From positions 281,666-345,665 of the forward strand of contig NZ_JBHSEF010000023.1 in the NCBI RefSeq assembly GCF_042649045.1: 64,000 bases of DNA, written 5' to 3'. This DNA comes from Chryseomicrobium palamuruense (lineage in GTDB: Bacteria > Bacillota > Bacilli > Bacillales_A > Planococcaceae). Each line of letters opens with the position of its first letter. Position 1 is the first letter of the stretch. Under the pieces are notes generated by a model. It worked only from the letters and a program-made list of their open reading frames with translations, did not search any database and was not told where the DNA came from. The translations under genes and the position numbers were made by a program. Shown here in pieces: positions 1-8,133 of this stretch.

Positions 1-116
1 TCATAAATGTGCACGTCGTCATGGTAGGCGGAAAGAAATTGCTCCACGTCTTGTTCGTACACGGCTGCCGCATAATTAGTGAGTACCTGGTCTACTTCCT
101 GATATAGAGTGGTCAT
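1..116 (-). CDS. NTF2-like / SnoaL-type protein (N-terminal part, cut by window edge)
   Basis: Only about 38 residues are visible; the gene runs off the left edge. The start is an ATG preceded by an AAGGAG ribosome site. The visible part has a helix followed by FLSAYHDDVHIYD, the pattern of the SnoaL/DUF4440 NTF2-like fold (a small alpha+beta cone that binds small molecules or acts as an enzyme). No function can be assigned from this fragment, and the family call rests on that short motif. Confidence 0.5.
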   Translation of the reverse strand, partial: MTTLYQEVDQVLTNYAAAVYEQDVEQFLSAYHDDVHIY

Positions 117-342
117 CTACTCATCTCCTTGGGTCTTTTTAAAATAATGCACCGGACGTATTTTAATCATTTATTATTTAATTATTCAGACAAAATAAGT
201 GTATCATAGATTCTTCTTGCCATATTTTACTATTGGGTGACATAGATGACAGTCTTCTAACAAATCAGTAGACGCAGTTTTTTTCTGTAGTAGAGAGGGA
301 ATTGATAAGGTGTGACAACAGGTTTCACAAAAGGAGGCTGGA

Positions 343-555
343 ATGATGGCATATCGGACGCACGATACCCACGAGGTAAGAAAAGCAGGCGAAACCACTT
401 CTTACAATGTCGCTCAAGTGTTTTATGAAGAGATGGGCGAAAAAGAAGAGCGCATGCCTTCCTCAAGCCAGAACGACCACTCCCGCAGCGATGATTCAGA
501 CGATAGGAAAAGGAATAAAGAGGACGTAGGCCATAGAGGCCACTCTTCCTCTTAA
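343..555 (+). CDS. small hydrophilic protein, 70 aa, unknown
   Basis: A 70-residue, highly charged, probably disordered protein rich in Asp, Arg, Ser, Lys and His, with no membrane segment. An AAGGAGG site lies 5 to 8 bases before two consecutive ATG codons (343 and 346), and a strong intrinsic terminator follows 13 bases after the stop, so it looks like a monocistronic gene. I do not recognise the family. Translation signals plus terminator argue that it is real despite its low-complexity C-terminus. Confidence 0.6.
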   Translation: MMAYRTHDTHEVRKAGETTSYNVAQVFYEEMGEKEERMPSSSQNDHSRSDDSDDRKRNKEDVGHRGHSSS

Positions 556-567
556 ATAGATACAGGA

Positions 568-599
568 AGAGAAGGCCCAACGTGAGCCTTCTCTTTTTG
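568..599 (+). terminator. intrinsic terminator
   Basis: A 9-bp perfect stem (AGAGAAGGC / GCCTTCTCT) with a 9-base loop is followed by a short T tract; it ends the 70-aa gene. Confidence 0.8.
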
Positions 600-683
600 A
601 TTTGTATAAGAAACTATACAATGTATATTTTTGGTATAATCGGGGATGAAGATAATTGACGTTCAAGGGGAGATTGAATACAT

Positions 684-1220
684 ATGAAGGCTTTACTTGT
701 CATTGACGTTCAAAATGGAATTGTGAAGATGGGCGATTTTGCACAGGAATTATCAATCATTGATAAATTGATTGAGGAATTTAAGCAAGCAAAACTACCC
801 GTAATTTTTATGAAACACGTGGTAGATGAACCGGAAAATTCTTTGTTCCAAGCGTCCAAAGGAGCAGAGTTGCATGAGTCTGTTCGTGCATATGCGGACG
901 TGGTAATTGAAAAACAGACTCCGAGTTCGTTTTACCAAACCAATTTACCTGTCGTCCTTGAAGAAGCAAACGTGGATCATGTGTTCATCACAGGCTTCAA
1001 TGCAGAGTTTTGCCCTCAGTTCACGGCAATTGCTGCATTTGACCGAGGTTATCAGGTAACGTATATCGAAGATGCCGTCGGTACCGTCAATACGGACGAT
1101 ACATATGAAATGCCTGGACTCGATGTAAAGGAGTTCGTGAGTACAGCTTTGCATTGGTCCAGCGTGATTGAGGTTCTTGATTATGAGGAGTATCAGGAAG
1201 TTTATGAGGAATTAGTCTAA
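684..1220 (+). CDS. isochorismatase-family cysteine hydrolase
   Basis: A 178-residue single-domain protein of the isochorismatase-like hydrolase superfamily, cytosolic. The expected catalytic triad is visible: Asp8 in LLVIDVQNG, Lys77 in VIEKQTPSSF and Cys110 in GFNAEFCPQFTA. The start ATG follows an AGGGGAG site. Family members hydrolyse isochorismate, nicotinamide, N-carbamoyl amines and other amides; nothing in the sequence or neighbourhood fixes the substrate, so only the family is called. It stands alone, with the terminator of the previous gene upstream and a structured non-coding stretch downstream. Confidence 0.85.
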   Translation: MKALLVIDVQNGIVKMGDFAQELSIIDKLIEEFKQAKLPVIFMKHVVDEPENSLFQASKGAELHESVRAYADVVIEKQTPSSFYQTNLPVVLEEANVDHVFITGFNAEFCPQFTAIAAFDRGYQVTYIEDAVGTVNTDDTYEMPGLDVKEFVSTALHWSSVIEVLDYEEYQEVYEELV

Positions 1221-1275
1221 AAGTGTAATAGCCGGGTTGATGTAAATTATGAGCAGGGTACACTTTTCATTCTTA

Positions 1276-1435
1276 GGGGACAGGCATCGCCACAATTCTC
1301 CCGTGGCTTTGAACCAGCCACAATTGTTCGGCTTCGCCTCCAATTGAGTCTGATCCCAATCCAGAATGGTGTCGCTGTCTGTCCCCTGGTGGGGGCGGGA
1401 CCTGCGGCCGGCTGTCGCCCGCCTTGGTCCAGTGT
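1276..1435. other. GC-rich structured intergenic stretch
   Basis: Between the cysteine hydrolase and fic. GGGGACAG (1276-1283) pairs with CTGTCCCC (1379-1386), GCCACAATT occurs twice between them, and a very GC-rich segment with GGCGGG/CCCGCC arms follows. Composition differs from both neighbours and no convincing ORF exists. It may be the remnant of a small repeated element; function unknown. Confidence 0.4.
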
Positions 1436-1465
1436 AGAAATGGTAGGCTTCTCTCATTTAGGAAC

Positions 1466-1498
1466 AGAAAAGCCAAACTTCCGCTAGAGAAGTTTGGC
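1466..1498 (-). terminator. terminator downstream of fic
   Basis: Ten-base perfect arms GCCAAACTTC / GAAGTTTGGC with a short loop, followed on the minus strand by TTTT. It lies just after the Fic gene stop. Confidence 0.75.
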
Positions 1499-1514
1499 GT
1501 TTTGGTCTATGATG

Positions 1515-2558
1515 TTACAGTTTTCGCCACCTTGCACTTCTTCCACGAGTGACCGCTTCTATCTGACCTTCTGCTCTCAGTTCTTTCAAGACACGGTTGA
1601 TTGTGGCCTCACTAATGTCAGGGCAGGCTTCTTTGATGTCACTCTTGGTGAAATAGCCAATTTTCGATTCAATGTAGGAATGAATACGGTGACTCTTCCC
1701 ACCTGTTTGCGTTTCGAGGATGCCCACGCGGTCTTCCAATTGTTTATAAGCGGCTACAAATGTACTGAGCAAGTAGTTGATCCACGGGATGATGTCATTC
1801 TGGTCCGAATGCCAACCGATAGACGACTGACGTAAGGATTCATAATAGCCTTCTTTTGTATCTTCAATGACTTTTTCTAAACTGATAAAACGCCCCACTT
1901 CATAACCGAATGTATAAAGCAGCAGCAGTGTCAGTAACCTTGCCATTCGGCCGTTCCCATCATGAAATGGATGAATCGATAGGAAATCGAGAATGAAAAC
2001 GCTCGTCAAAATAAGAGGATCGACATCTTGTTTTGATTTACGCACTTGAAATTCCTCACATACCTTTTCCATCGCATGGGGTGTTTCAAATGAGGATAAT
2101 GGCTCAAACCGAATGCGAGAGGTTCCGTCCGGTAGTGTTTCACTAATGACATTGTCACTTTGTTTCCATCTTCCACCTTCTGCCGCAATGTATTTATACA
2201 TTTCTTTATGCAACTGTAAGATGACGGATGAACGGGCTGGAATAGCTTCATAGGAGGAGTGAATGAGTTCGAGAACATCTTTATACCCTGCGATTTCTCC
2301 TTCAGAGCGGTCAAGCAAAACTGTTTTGTCTTTCATAATGGTCTGAAATCGGCGATCTGTGATGACAATTCCCTCAATAGCATTAGACGCCTTGGTGGAT
2401 TGAATGATGGCTACATCTTTTAAGGCATTTAAGAGCTGCGGCGCTTGTTTTTTGTATAAGTCCTGTTTTCCTTTGTACTCATTTAACTTGGATAGCAGTT
2501 GGACTGTCTCCATGGGCAATAGAAGCTTCGTCAACTTTTTATAATTAAATCCCCTCAT
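1515..2558 (-). CDS. Fic family protein (putative AMP transferase)
   Basis: 347 residues. The order is an N-terminal helical region with the inhibitory motif SNAIEG (consensus S/TxxxE-G/N), the Fic core with the complete catalytic motif HPFHDGNGRMAR, and a C-terminal winged-helix-like DNA-binding region. Fic proteins usually transfer AMP from ATP to a target hydroxyl; the inhibitory helix inside the same chain makes this a self-inhibited class, so no separate antitoxin is expected. The ATG start follows AAAGGTGGTG. It is a single gene between convergent transcription units. The target is unknown. A second, shorter Fic protein lies at 45196-45930. Confidence 0.85.
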   Translation of the reverse strand: MRGFNYKKLTKLLLPMETVQLLSKLNEYKGKQDLYKKQAPQLLNALKDVAIIQSTKASNAIEGIVITDRRFQTIMKDKTVLLDRSEGEIAGYKDVLELIHSSYEAIPARSSVILQLHKEMYKYIAAEGGRWKQSDNVISETLPDGTSRIRFEPLSSFETPHAMEKVCEEFQVRKSKQDVDPLILTSVFILDFLSIHPFHDGNGRMARLLTLLLLYTFGYEVGRFISLEKVIEDTKEGYYESLRQSSIGWHSDQNDIIPWINYLLSTFVAAYKQLEDRVGILETQTGGKSHRIHSYIESKIGYFTKSDIKEACPDISEATINRVLKELRAEGQIEAVTRGRSARWRKL

Positions 2559-2639
2559 CTAAACACCACCTTTAATAAGGTCATTTTATAATAAATGATA
2601 TCGTTTATCTAGTTATGACCCTATTTAAATAGAATAAAC

Positions 2640-2665
2640 ATAGTCATTTAATCAAAAATGACTAT
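2640..2665. other. hairpin in the fic-thrS intergenic region
   Basis: Perfect 10-bp arms ATAGTCATTT / AAATGACTAT with a 6-base loop. It lies about 80 bp upstream of the Fic start and 110 bp beyond the thrS stop, so it could be an operator for fic or a weak terminator of thrS. The rest of 2559-2773 shows nothing else. Confidence 0.35.
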
Positions 2666-2773
2666 ATTTACTTATTTGATGATTGCATTTGTACAAAGAA
2701 GTGAGTTCAACTATCAATCTCCGGGATAAGATATCCATAAATGAGTGGAGTTTAAATTGTATAAATATCTCCT

Positions 2774-4693
2774 TTATAGTTGCTTCTCCTCAATCTCCGC
2801 AACCACCTTGTCCATAAATCCTTCCAGCTCAATCGATACAGAGTTCTTTTCGCCGTGTCGGCGAACATGGACTGTTCCGGCATTCGCTTCCTCATCCCCG
2901 ACCACTACAATGTACGGAATCTTTTTCAGTTGAGCTTCACGCATCTTGTACCCGAGTTTTTCTTCCCGAAGGTCGACCTCTGCCCGAATTCCTGCATCTC
3001 TGAGTCGCTGCTGAACAGACTGTGCGTAGCTACCGTGAATGCTAGAAGAGACCGCAATCACCTGTACTTGTACGGGTGCGAGCCAGACCGGAAACACACC
3101 CGCAAAGTGCTCGATCAAAATGCCGAAGAAACGGTCAATCGAACCAAAGACAGCACGGTGGATGACGACGGGACGCGCTTTGTCATTGTCTTCGTTGATA
3201 TACGTCAGATCAAACTTCTGTGGCAACTGGAAGTCGAGCTGGATTGTGGCGCACTGGTGGCTCCGCTTTATCGCATCATTGATATGGATATCAATTTTCG
3301 GTCCGTAAAACGCTCCGTCTCCTTCGTTTACCCGGTACGGGAAGTTCATCCGTTTCAGTACGTTCTCGAGAGCCGCTTCCGCCTGATCCCAAAGTGCCCG
3401 TTCACCCATATACGATTCCGGACGTGTCGACAGCTCAATCTCATACGTAAAGCCAAAGATTCGGTAGACGTGATCGATGATCTGTAAGGCGAGTGTGATC
3501 TCGTCCTCGATCTGATTTGGCGTCACAAAAATATGGGCATCGTCCTGACAGAATGAGCGGACGCGCAGCATGCCGTTCAGTGCCCCACTAAACTCATGAC
3601 GATGGACCTGCCCAAATTCCGCCATGCGAATGGGTAAGTCGCGATACGAGTGTAGCCCGTTCTTGTAAATCAGCATATGCCCCGGACAGTTCATCGGCTT
3701 CAACGCAAACGTCTGCTCATCAACCTGAGAGAAGTACATGTTCTCCTTGTAATGGTCCCAGTGGCCGGACTGTTCCCACAGACGTTGATTCATCATTGTC
3801 GGCGTACGCACTTCTTTGTAATCATAGCTTGTCTGTAAGTCGCGCAGGAAGGCTTCCAGTTCATTACGGATAATTTGGCCGTTCGGTAAATAGAACGGCA
3901 TACCTGGCGCCTCTTCAGAGAACATAAATAACTCAAGTTCCTTGCCGATCTTGCGGTGGTTCCGTCTGTGCGCCTCTTCCACAAACTGCTCGTACTCTTT
4001 CAGCTGCCGCTTCGACGCAAACGCCACCCCGTAGATTCGCTGCAACATTTGATTTTGACTATCGCCTCGCCAGTAAGCACCGGACACGTGCGTCAGCTTG
4101 AAGGCTTTCAAGAAATGTGTGGAAGGCACATGGGGTCCTCGGCATAAATCCATGAATTCACCTTGATGATACACGGAGAGAACCATTTCTTCCGGAAGGC
4201 CCTGAATCAATTCCTGTTTCAGCGGGTCCTTAGCAAATCGACGGTTGGCTTCTTCTCGTGAGATCTCCTCCCGGCGAAATGCGAGATTCTCTGAAACGAT
4301 CTTGTTCATCTCTTTTTCAAGTCGTTCGAGGTCTTTTTCTGTCAAAGAAACTTCTACATCCACGTCATAATAAAAACCGTGTTCAATGACCGGACCGACA
4401 CCGAACGAAGCGTCCGGATACAGGCGTTGGATGGCCTGCGCGAGGATGTGCGCAGCGGAATGCCGCATGACGTGAAGACCTTCTGCTGAATCTAGATCGT
4501 AAAGGATCAGGTCTGCATCTTCTACGACAGGTTTCTCAAGATCGACGAGGACGCCATTCAATTTCGCTACGACGCTTCGTTTCTTCAGGCCCGGACTGAT
4601 GGCTCCTGCAATTTCTTTGATTGTACTGCCAAGTGCAAACGATTTGTGCTCTCCGTTTGGCAAGTTTACTTCGATTTCTTGTTGGTTGATCAT
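2774..4693 (-). CDS. thrS: threonine-tRNA ligase
   Basis: 639 residues from the chosen ATG (MINQQEIEV), the usual length for bacterial ThrRS. An in-frame ATG 13 codons upstream lies inside the leader terminator and is rejected; the chosen start follows GAGGAGTGGGAAAG. Domains in order: N-terminal TGS, the editing domain with HSAAHILAQA, the class II catalytic core, and the C-terminal anticodon-binding domain. It charges tRNA-Thr with threonine in the cytosol. Transcription comes from a TTGACA/TATAGT promoter through two consecutive T-box leaders (4711-5222), so expression should respond to uncharged tRNA-Thr. Very secure. Confidence 0.98.
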   Translation of the reverse strand: MINQQEIEVNLPNGEHKSFALGSTIKEIAGAISPGLKKRSVVAKLNGVLVDLEKPVVEDADLILYDLDSAEGLHVMRHSAAHILAQAIQRLYPDASFGVGPVIEHGFYYDVDVEVSLTEKDLERLEKEMNKIVSENLAFRREEISREEANRRFAKDPLKQELIQGLPEEMVLSVYHQGEFMDLCRGPHVPSTHFLKAFKLTHVSGAYWRGDSQNQMLQRIYGVAFASKRQLKEYEQFVEEAHRRNHRKIGKELELFMFSEEAPGMPFYLPNGQIIRNELEAFLRDLQTSYDYKEVRTPTMMNQRLWEQSGHWDHYKENMYFSQVDEQTFALKPMNCPGHMLIYKNGLHSYRDLPIRMAEFGQVHRHEFSGALNGMLRVRSFCQDDAHIFVTPNQIEDEITLALQIIDHVYRIFGFTYEIELSTRPESYMGERALWDQAEAALENVLKRMNFPYRVNEGDGAFYGPKIDIHINDAIKRSHQCATIQLDFQLPQKFDLTYINEDNDKARPVVIHRAVFGSIDRFFGILIEHFAGVFPVWLAPVQVQVIAVSSSIHGSYAQSVQQRLRDAGIRAEVDLREEKLGYKMREAQLKKIPYIVVVGDEEANAGTVHVRRHGEKNSVSIELEGFMDKVVAEIEEKQL

Positions 4694-4710
4694 CTTTCCC
4701 ACTCCTCGAG

Positions 4711-4970
4711 TAATTAAAATAGACACACGCATCCCAATAAGGGACGAGTGTGTCTTTTACCCGTGGTTCCACCCAGCTTCCCGTCATCATGACGGCTCTG
4801 TTCCGCTTTATCGCAGCGTCTACGGTACTCATTACTATACCTTCACAAGTACACCTCAGAGGTGGTAAATGGTTCGTCAGTGTTAGGAAGCTCGCAGCAT
4901 TCGCTTCCCTCTCTGAAACCTGGTCAGAACCATTCTTGTCCTCATCTTCGTCTTCTTTATTCGATTCCAT
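4711..4970 (-). promoter_or_regulatory. T-box leader, second (thrS-proximal) copy
   Basis: Minus-strand RNA with the T-box sequence TGGGTGGAACCACGGG (around 4761-4776), a terminator stem of ACACACTCGTCCC type over 4721-4755 followed by a T-rich tract, and a stem I region containing TTTACCACC (4861-4870), where ACC followed by A is a plausible Thr specifier. Uncharged tRNA-Thr would pair with the T-box and stabilise the antiterminator. It is nearly identical to the upstream copy in the antiterminator/terminator part. Confidence 0.93.
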
Positions 4971-5222
4971 ACAAAAAGACACACGCATCCCAATAAGGGA
5001 CGAGTGTGTCTTTTACCCGTGGTTCCACCCAGCTTCCCGTCGCAATGACGGCTCTGTTCCGCTTTATCGCAGCGCCTACGGTACTTATTACTCTACATTC
5101 ACAAGTACTACTCAAAGGTGGTAAATCTCTCCGCAGCGTTAGGAAGCTCTCAGCTTATACTTCCTTCTCTGGAAACCTGGTCAGAAACATTCATGTCCTT
5201 CTCTTCGCATCTCAAATTGCTT
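4971..5222 (-). promoter_or_regulatory. T-box leader, first (promoter-proximal) copy
   Basis: Same architecture as the following copy: T-box TGGGTGGAACCACGGG around 5016-5031, its own complete terminator at 4971-5011 with a T5 run, and TTTACCACC at 5117-5126. The two units are in series, so RNA polymerase must pass two tRNA-dependent decisions before thrS. Confidence 0.93.
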
Positions 5223-5228
5223 TCCGTT

Positions 5229-5258
5229 ACTATATAGTTTTTTTGACGGTGTTGTCAA
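5229..5258 (-). promoter_or_regulatory. sigma-A type promoter of thrS
   Basis: On the minus strand TTGACA (5253-5258), 18 bases, TATAGT (5229-5234). The predicted start near 5222 coincides with the 5' end of the first T-box. Confidence 0.75.
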
Positions 5259-5303
5259 TTACCTTTTTCATTTTCAGAGAGTTCAATCCTTTGATCTGTG
5301 TGG

Positions 5304-6125
5304 TTAAGCTGTGTAGGTGTAATAATCCTGCGCATGGTGCACTTCAAATCCGACCGATTCATAAAGGCGAAGGGCATGGGCGTTCGTCGCTTCGACTTCG
5401 AGGTGAACGGAATAGCCAGCTGCACTTTGTTCTTTGACGATGCGCTGCAGCACCTTGCGTCCGATGCCTTTTCCCTGATACTCGGGTAAAATGGCGAAGC
5501 CATAGATCCACGCCTGTCCGTCCTCCCGCTTCACACGCAACTTCCCTACAGGTACCTCTTCTACTTCAATCATCCATAGATCCGTATCAGGTTCTGCTGT
5601 AATACGACCTTCTGTTGCGATGGAGTCTTCTCGTGTCAGACCGAAGGCTTCGACATCGAGCTGGATGCGCAGTTCATTATCTTTCGTTTCGGCAGGCCGG
5701 AGTAAAAAGCCGCTTGCTTCTTCCAGTTCTCGTGAGCGCCACTTCATCTGATGTTCTGAAAAGGCATAGTCAGCTCCCTGTTTCTTAAGGAACTGTTTCG
5801 CTGCTTCTGAACTTGCCGGAGCATTTAAGAGAATCTTCGTAAATCCGAGTTCGTGAACGGTTGCCATTCCGTCCTGAAACACTTTCGTGAAGTGCCCTTT
5901 CCATCGTTCAGACGGTTTCACCATTCCCGTCACTTCCACCGTCGAACCAAATCCATAGAGACCAAGGAACGCCACCAGTTCGTCTCCTTCGTAATGAAAG
6001 AAATCCATCCGGTCTGACTCCCTCTCCCGGAGCATCTCCCAGTTTAGTTTTATCTCCAATCCGTCATGGTCTTCGACTTCTTTTTGTAAGTGTTCAATGG
6101 CTTTTAAATGCGTATCGAGTAACAT
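5304..6125 (-). CDS. GNAT acetyltransferase with two GNAT-like domains
   Basis: 273 residues. The C-terminal half carries the acetyl-CoA loop QGKGIGRKVL and the usual C-terminal RLYESVGFEV, so it is an active-looking GNAT domain; the N-terminal half (about 1-135) is a degenerate GNAT fold with KGHFTKVFQDG. Two-domain GNATs of this kind acetylate small amines or peptides, but the substrate cannot be read. The gene abuts the NUDIX gene upstream without a gap, so the two are probably cotranscribed. Confidence 0.8.
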   Translation of the reverse strand: MLLDTHLKAIEHLQKEVEDHDGLEIKLNWEMLRERESDRMDFFHYEGDELVAFLGLYGFGSTVEVTGMVKPSERWKGHFTKVFQDGMATVHELGFTKILLNAPASSEAAKQFLKKQGADYAFSEHQMKWRSRELEEASGFLLRPAETKDNELRIQLDVEAFGLTREDSIATEGRITAEPDTDLWMIEVEEVPVGKLRVKREDGQAWIYGFAILPEYQGKGIGRKVLQRIVKEQSAAGYSVHLEVEATNAHALRLYESVGFEVHHAQDYYTYTA

Positions 6126-6671
6126 CTATTTCTCCTTTAGAACGTGTATCGTTCGTTGTTTAATGATTTCCGCCATGACCCGGTTTTCGCGTTCAATATA
6201 AAAATTCATGTTTGGGTCGAGCGGAATCGTCTCATTGATAGCGATCGCCTCTTCCGGGCGGATCCAGACGGCATGAAACCCTTGATCAATCTCTTCTTCC
6301 GTCAATGCTATGGGTTGCTGTTTCTGTGTGGGAAGCGATACATAATAATACGGCGAAGTCTGGCAGTACCAAGCCCCTTTTTGAACCCGGTCCGGATGAG
6401 ACTGGATGACCGTTCCGGCAAGCTCCCCGATGGTTGCATCGACATAGCCGGTTTCTTCAAGCACTTCCCGCTTGAGTGCCGTGCGTTCATCTTCCCCAGC
6501 TTCCATCCCCCCTCCCGGAAACTTATAGTCCCCACGGATAGACTTCATCATCAATAGCTCTTCCCCGGATTCCATAATGGCGCGGACACCTGTACGTGTG
6601 ATAACAGGAACACCATCTGGCACAGGCTCTCCTAGATGGATATAAAACGGTTCCTGAATTCGTTGTGACAC
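6126..6671 (-). CDS. NUDIX hydrolase
   Basis: 181 residues from a GTG start preceded by AGAGGGGA; longer readings upstream lack a ribosome site. The Nudix box is complete (GGGMEAGEDERTALKREVLE then ETG), so it should hydrolyse a nucleoside diphosphate linked to another moiety using divalent metal. The conserved C-terminal PEEAI helix is present. Substrate unknown (ADP-ribose or an oxidised nucleotide are possibilities for the family). It directly precedes the double GNAT gene. Confidence 0.85.
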   Translation of the reverse strand: MSQRIQEPFYIHLGEPVPDGVPVITRTGVRAIMESGEELLMMKSIRGDYKFPGGGMEAGEDERTALKREVLEETGYVDATIGELAGTVIQSHPDRVQKGAWYCQTSPYYYVSLPTQKQQPIALTEEEIDQGFHAVWIRPEEAIAINETIPLDPNMNFYIERENRVMAEIIKQRTIHVLKEK

Positions 6672-7009
6672 GATGATCCCCTCTTTCTTATGACCTGTTC
6701 CTAAGTTCCACGGGGAACACGGGTTAGTCTTGTTCATTAGCTCGCGGAACATTTAAAATTTTCACAAGCTGTTCCCTCTTCTGCCCACTCATTGTATTCA
6801 TCAGCAGACAAACCCTTATTTTTTGATGATTGCGACATTTCTTTCCCCTAGTATACTTTTTGTTGAACGGGTGTTCAATAATGGTCTGTGAATAGGATTA
6901 GGGTAGACTCATAGGCCTCCACACGACAAAGAAGCACCGTCTTTTATTCCCTCGGTTCCTCGTTTGGTGCCCCTAGTTGAATATGGGAACTACTTCATTC
7001 CCGACCGTA

Positions 7010-7043
7010 TAAAAAAGCACCGAATCATTGACGATTCGGCGCT
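7010..7043 (-). terminator. terminator of the 7053-7457 GNAT gene
   Basis: Arms AGCaCCGAATC / GATTCGGcGCT, followed on the minus strand by a T6 run. The rest of 6672-7009 shows no gene. Confidence 0.75.
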
Positions 7044-7052
7044 TATCTATTC

Positions 7053-7457
7053 TTATTCTCCCGCTTGGCGGTCGTAATTGCGGAAAATCATGCTGTTTCC
7101 GCGAACCATGCCGAACTTTTCGTAGTACGCGACCAGGTCATCGTCACACGCAAGGTCGATCATGTAGAGATGACGAAGCTCTGCGAACATTCGCTTCACA
7201 AGTTCGGTACCAATCCCTTGTCCTTTGTAGGACGGAACCACTTCCAAGAACGGAATGTAGGCGGACAATACCCCGTCACTGACTGCCGTGATAAAACCAA
7301 TTACGCGATTTGTTTCCGGTTCGATGGCTACCACCACATGGCTACTGTTCTTTAAGAGTTTCAAGTGCGTTTCCGGGCTAGGCGGGTTGGGCCAGCCGTC
7401 AAAGAATTCCGTGAGCTGGGCAGGTGTGATGTCGTCTACTGTATTTTGATAGTGCAT
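7053..7457 (-). CDS. GNAT family N-acetyltransferase
   Basis: 134 residues, single GNAT domain with the acetyl-CoA binding loop YKGQGIGTELVKRM and the late YYEKFGMV strand. The ATG is preceded by AAAAGGAGAG. Cytosolic; monocistronic, with its own terminator. Substrate unknown. Confidence 0.85.
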   Translation of the reverse strand: MHYQNTVDDITPAQLTEFFDGWPNPPSPETHLKLLKNSSHVVVAIEPETNRVIGFITAVSDGVLSAYIPFLEVVPSYKGQGIGTELVKRMFAELRHLYMIDLACDDDLVAYYEKFGMVRGNSMIFRNYDRQAGE

Positions 7458-7638
7458 AGATAATCTCTCCTTTTCATGTGATTTTGAAAAAGAGAGAAAC
7501 TCAATTGTACAACAACATGGGCAAAACCCTTTCTATGGCTATGTCGATATTGGTTTGATACGTTTCTACATCCTCTTGCTACGTGTGTAGACTAGGATGC
7601 CTCATTTTTCCTTATGTTACCACAACATACGAATCAAT

Positions 7639-8016
7639 CTAAAACATGCCTTCCTCATTCACCATCTCATCGCCTTCTGGAACAGCCTGTCCAACGTCCC
7701 ATAGTTCAGCAATCCGGCCATCTTTGAATCGAAAGAAATGCACAACCGCGTAGCCTGAATGGTTTTCATCTGGCTTCACATGAGAATAGACAGATACGTG
7801 ATTGCCTTCCTCTACGGCAAGCTGTACTTCTAGGCTCTTTGTCGGATTCATCGCGGACGCTTCTTTCATGCCTTCTTTAAGAGACGTCGCGTCTCCTTTG
7901 TAATACGGGTTATGGTGACGAAACCCTTCTGCGACGTAAGTTTTATACACTTCTTCTACATTCCCTGTTGCTGCTCCTTGCAAGAAGGCAATGGCTTTGT
8001 CTTTTAATGAATTCAT
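7639..8016 (-). CDS. SnoaL-like / NTF2-fold protein
   Basis: 125 residues from ATG with GGAAAGGGGACC upstream. The pattern FRHHNPYYKGD, then EGMKEA and a C-terminal FRFKDGRIAELWDVGQAVPE is that of SnoaL-type polyketide-cyclase-like proteins of unknown role, common in Bacilli. A longer reading to 8097 has no ribosome site. It follows helD by about 117 bp on the same strand. Confidence 0.8.
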   Translation of the reverse strand: MNSLKDKAIAFLQGAATGNVEEVYKTYVAEGFRHHNPYYKGDATSLKEGMKEASAMNPTKSLEVQLAVEEGNHVSVYSHVKPDENHSGYAVVHFFRFKDGRIAELWDVGQAVPEGDEMVNEEGMF

Positions 8017-8133
8017 ATTGAGGTCCCCTTTCCCGTTTCCTACTTTAAGCAATCGACCTATTCTCTTCACTGTGCCACGAATCCGTACGTCCGGCAACCT
8101 TTAGAAGGTATCTTCTTAAGAGCACCCCATCGC

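Noticed and set aside
2780..3487. 235-codon ORF on the plus strand
   Set aside because: Antisense to thrS, which is a certain gene; no ribosome site and no protein-like motifs.
4536..5437. Several ORFs of 80-150 codons within the thrS leader, including two with the same sequence
   Set aside because: They run through T-box and terminator sequences; the repetition is explained by the duplicated leader.
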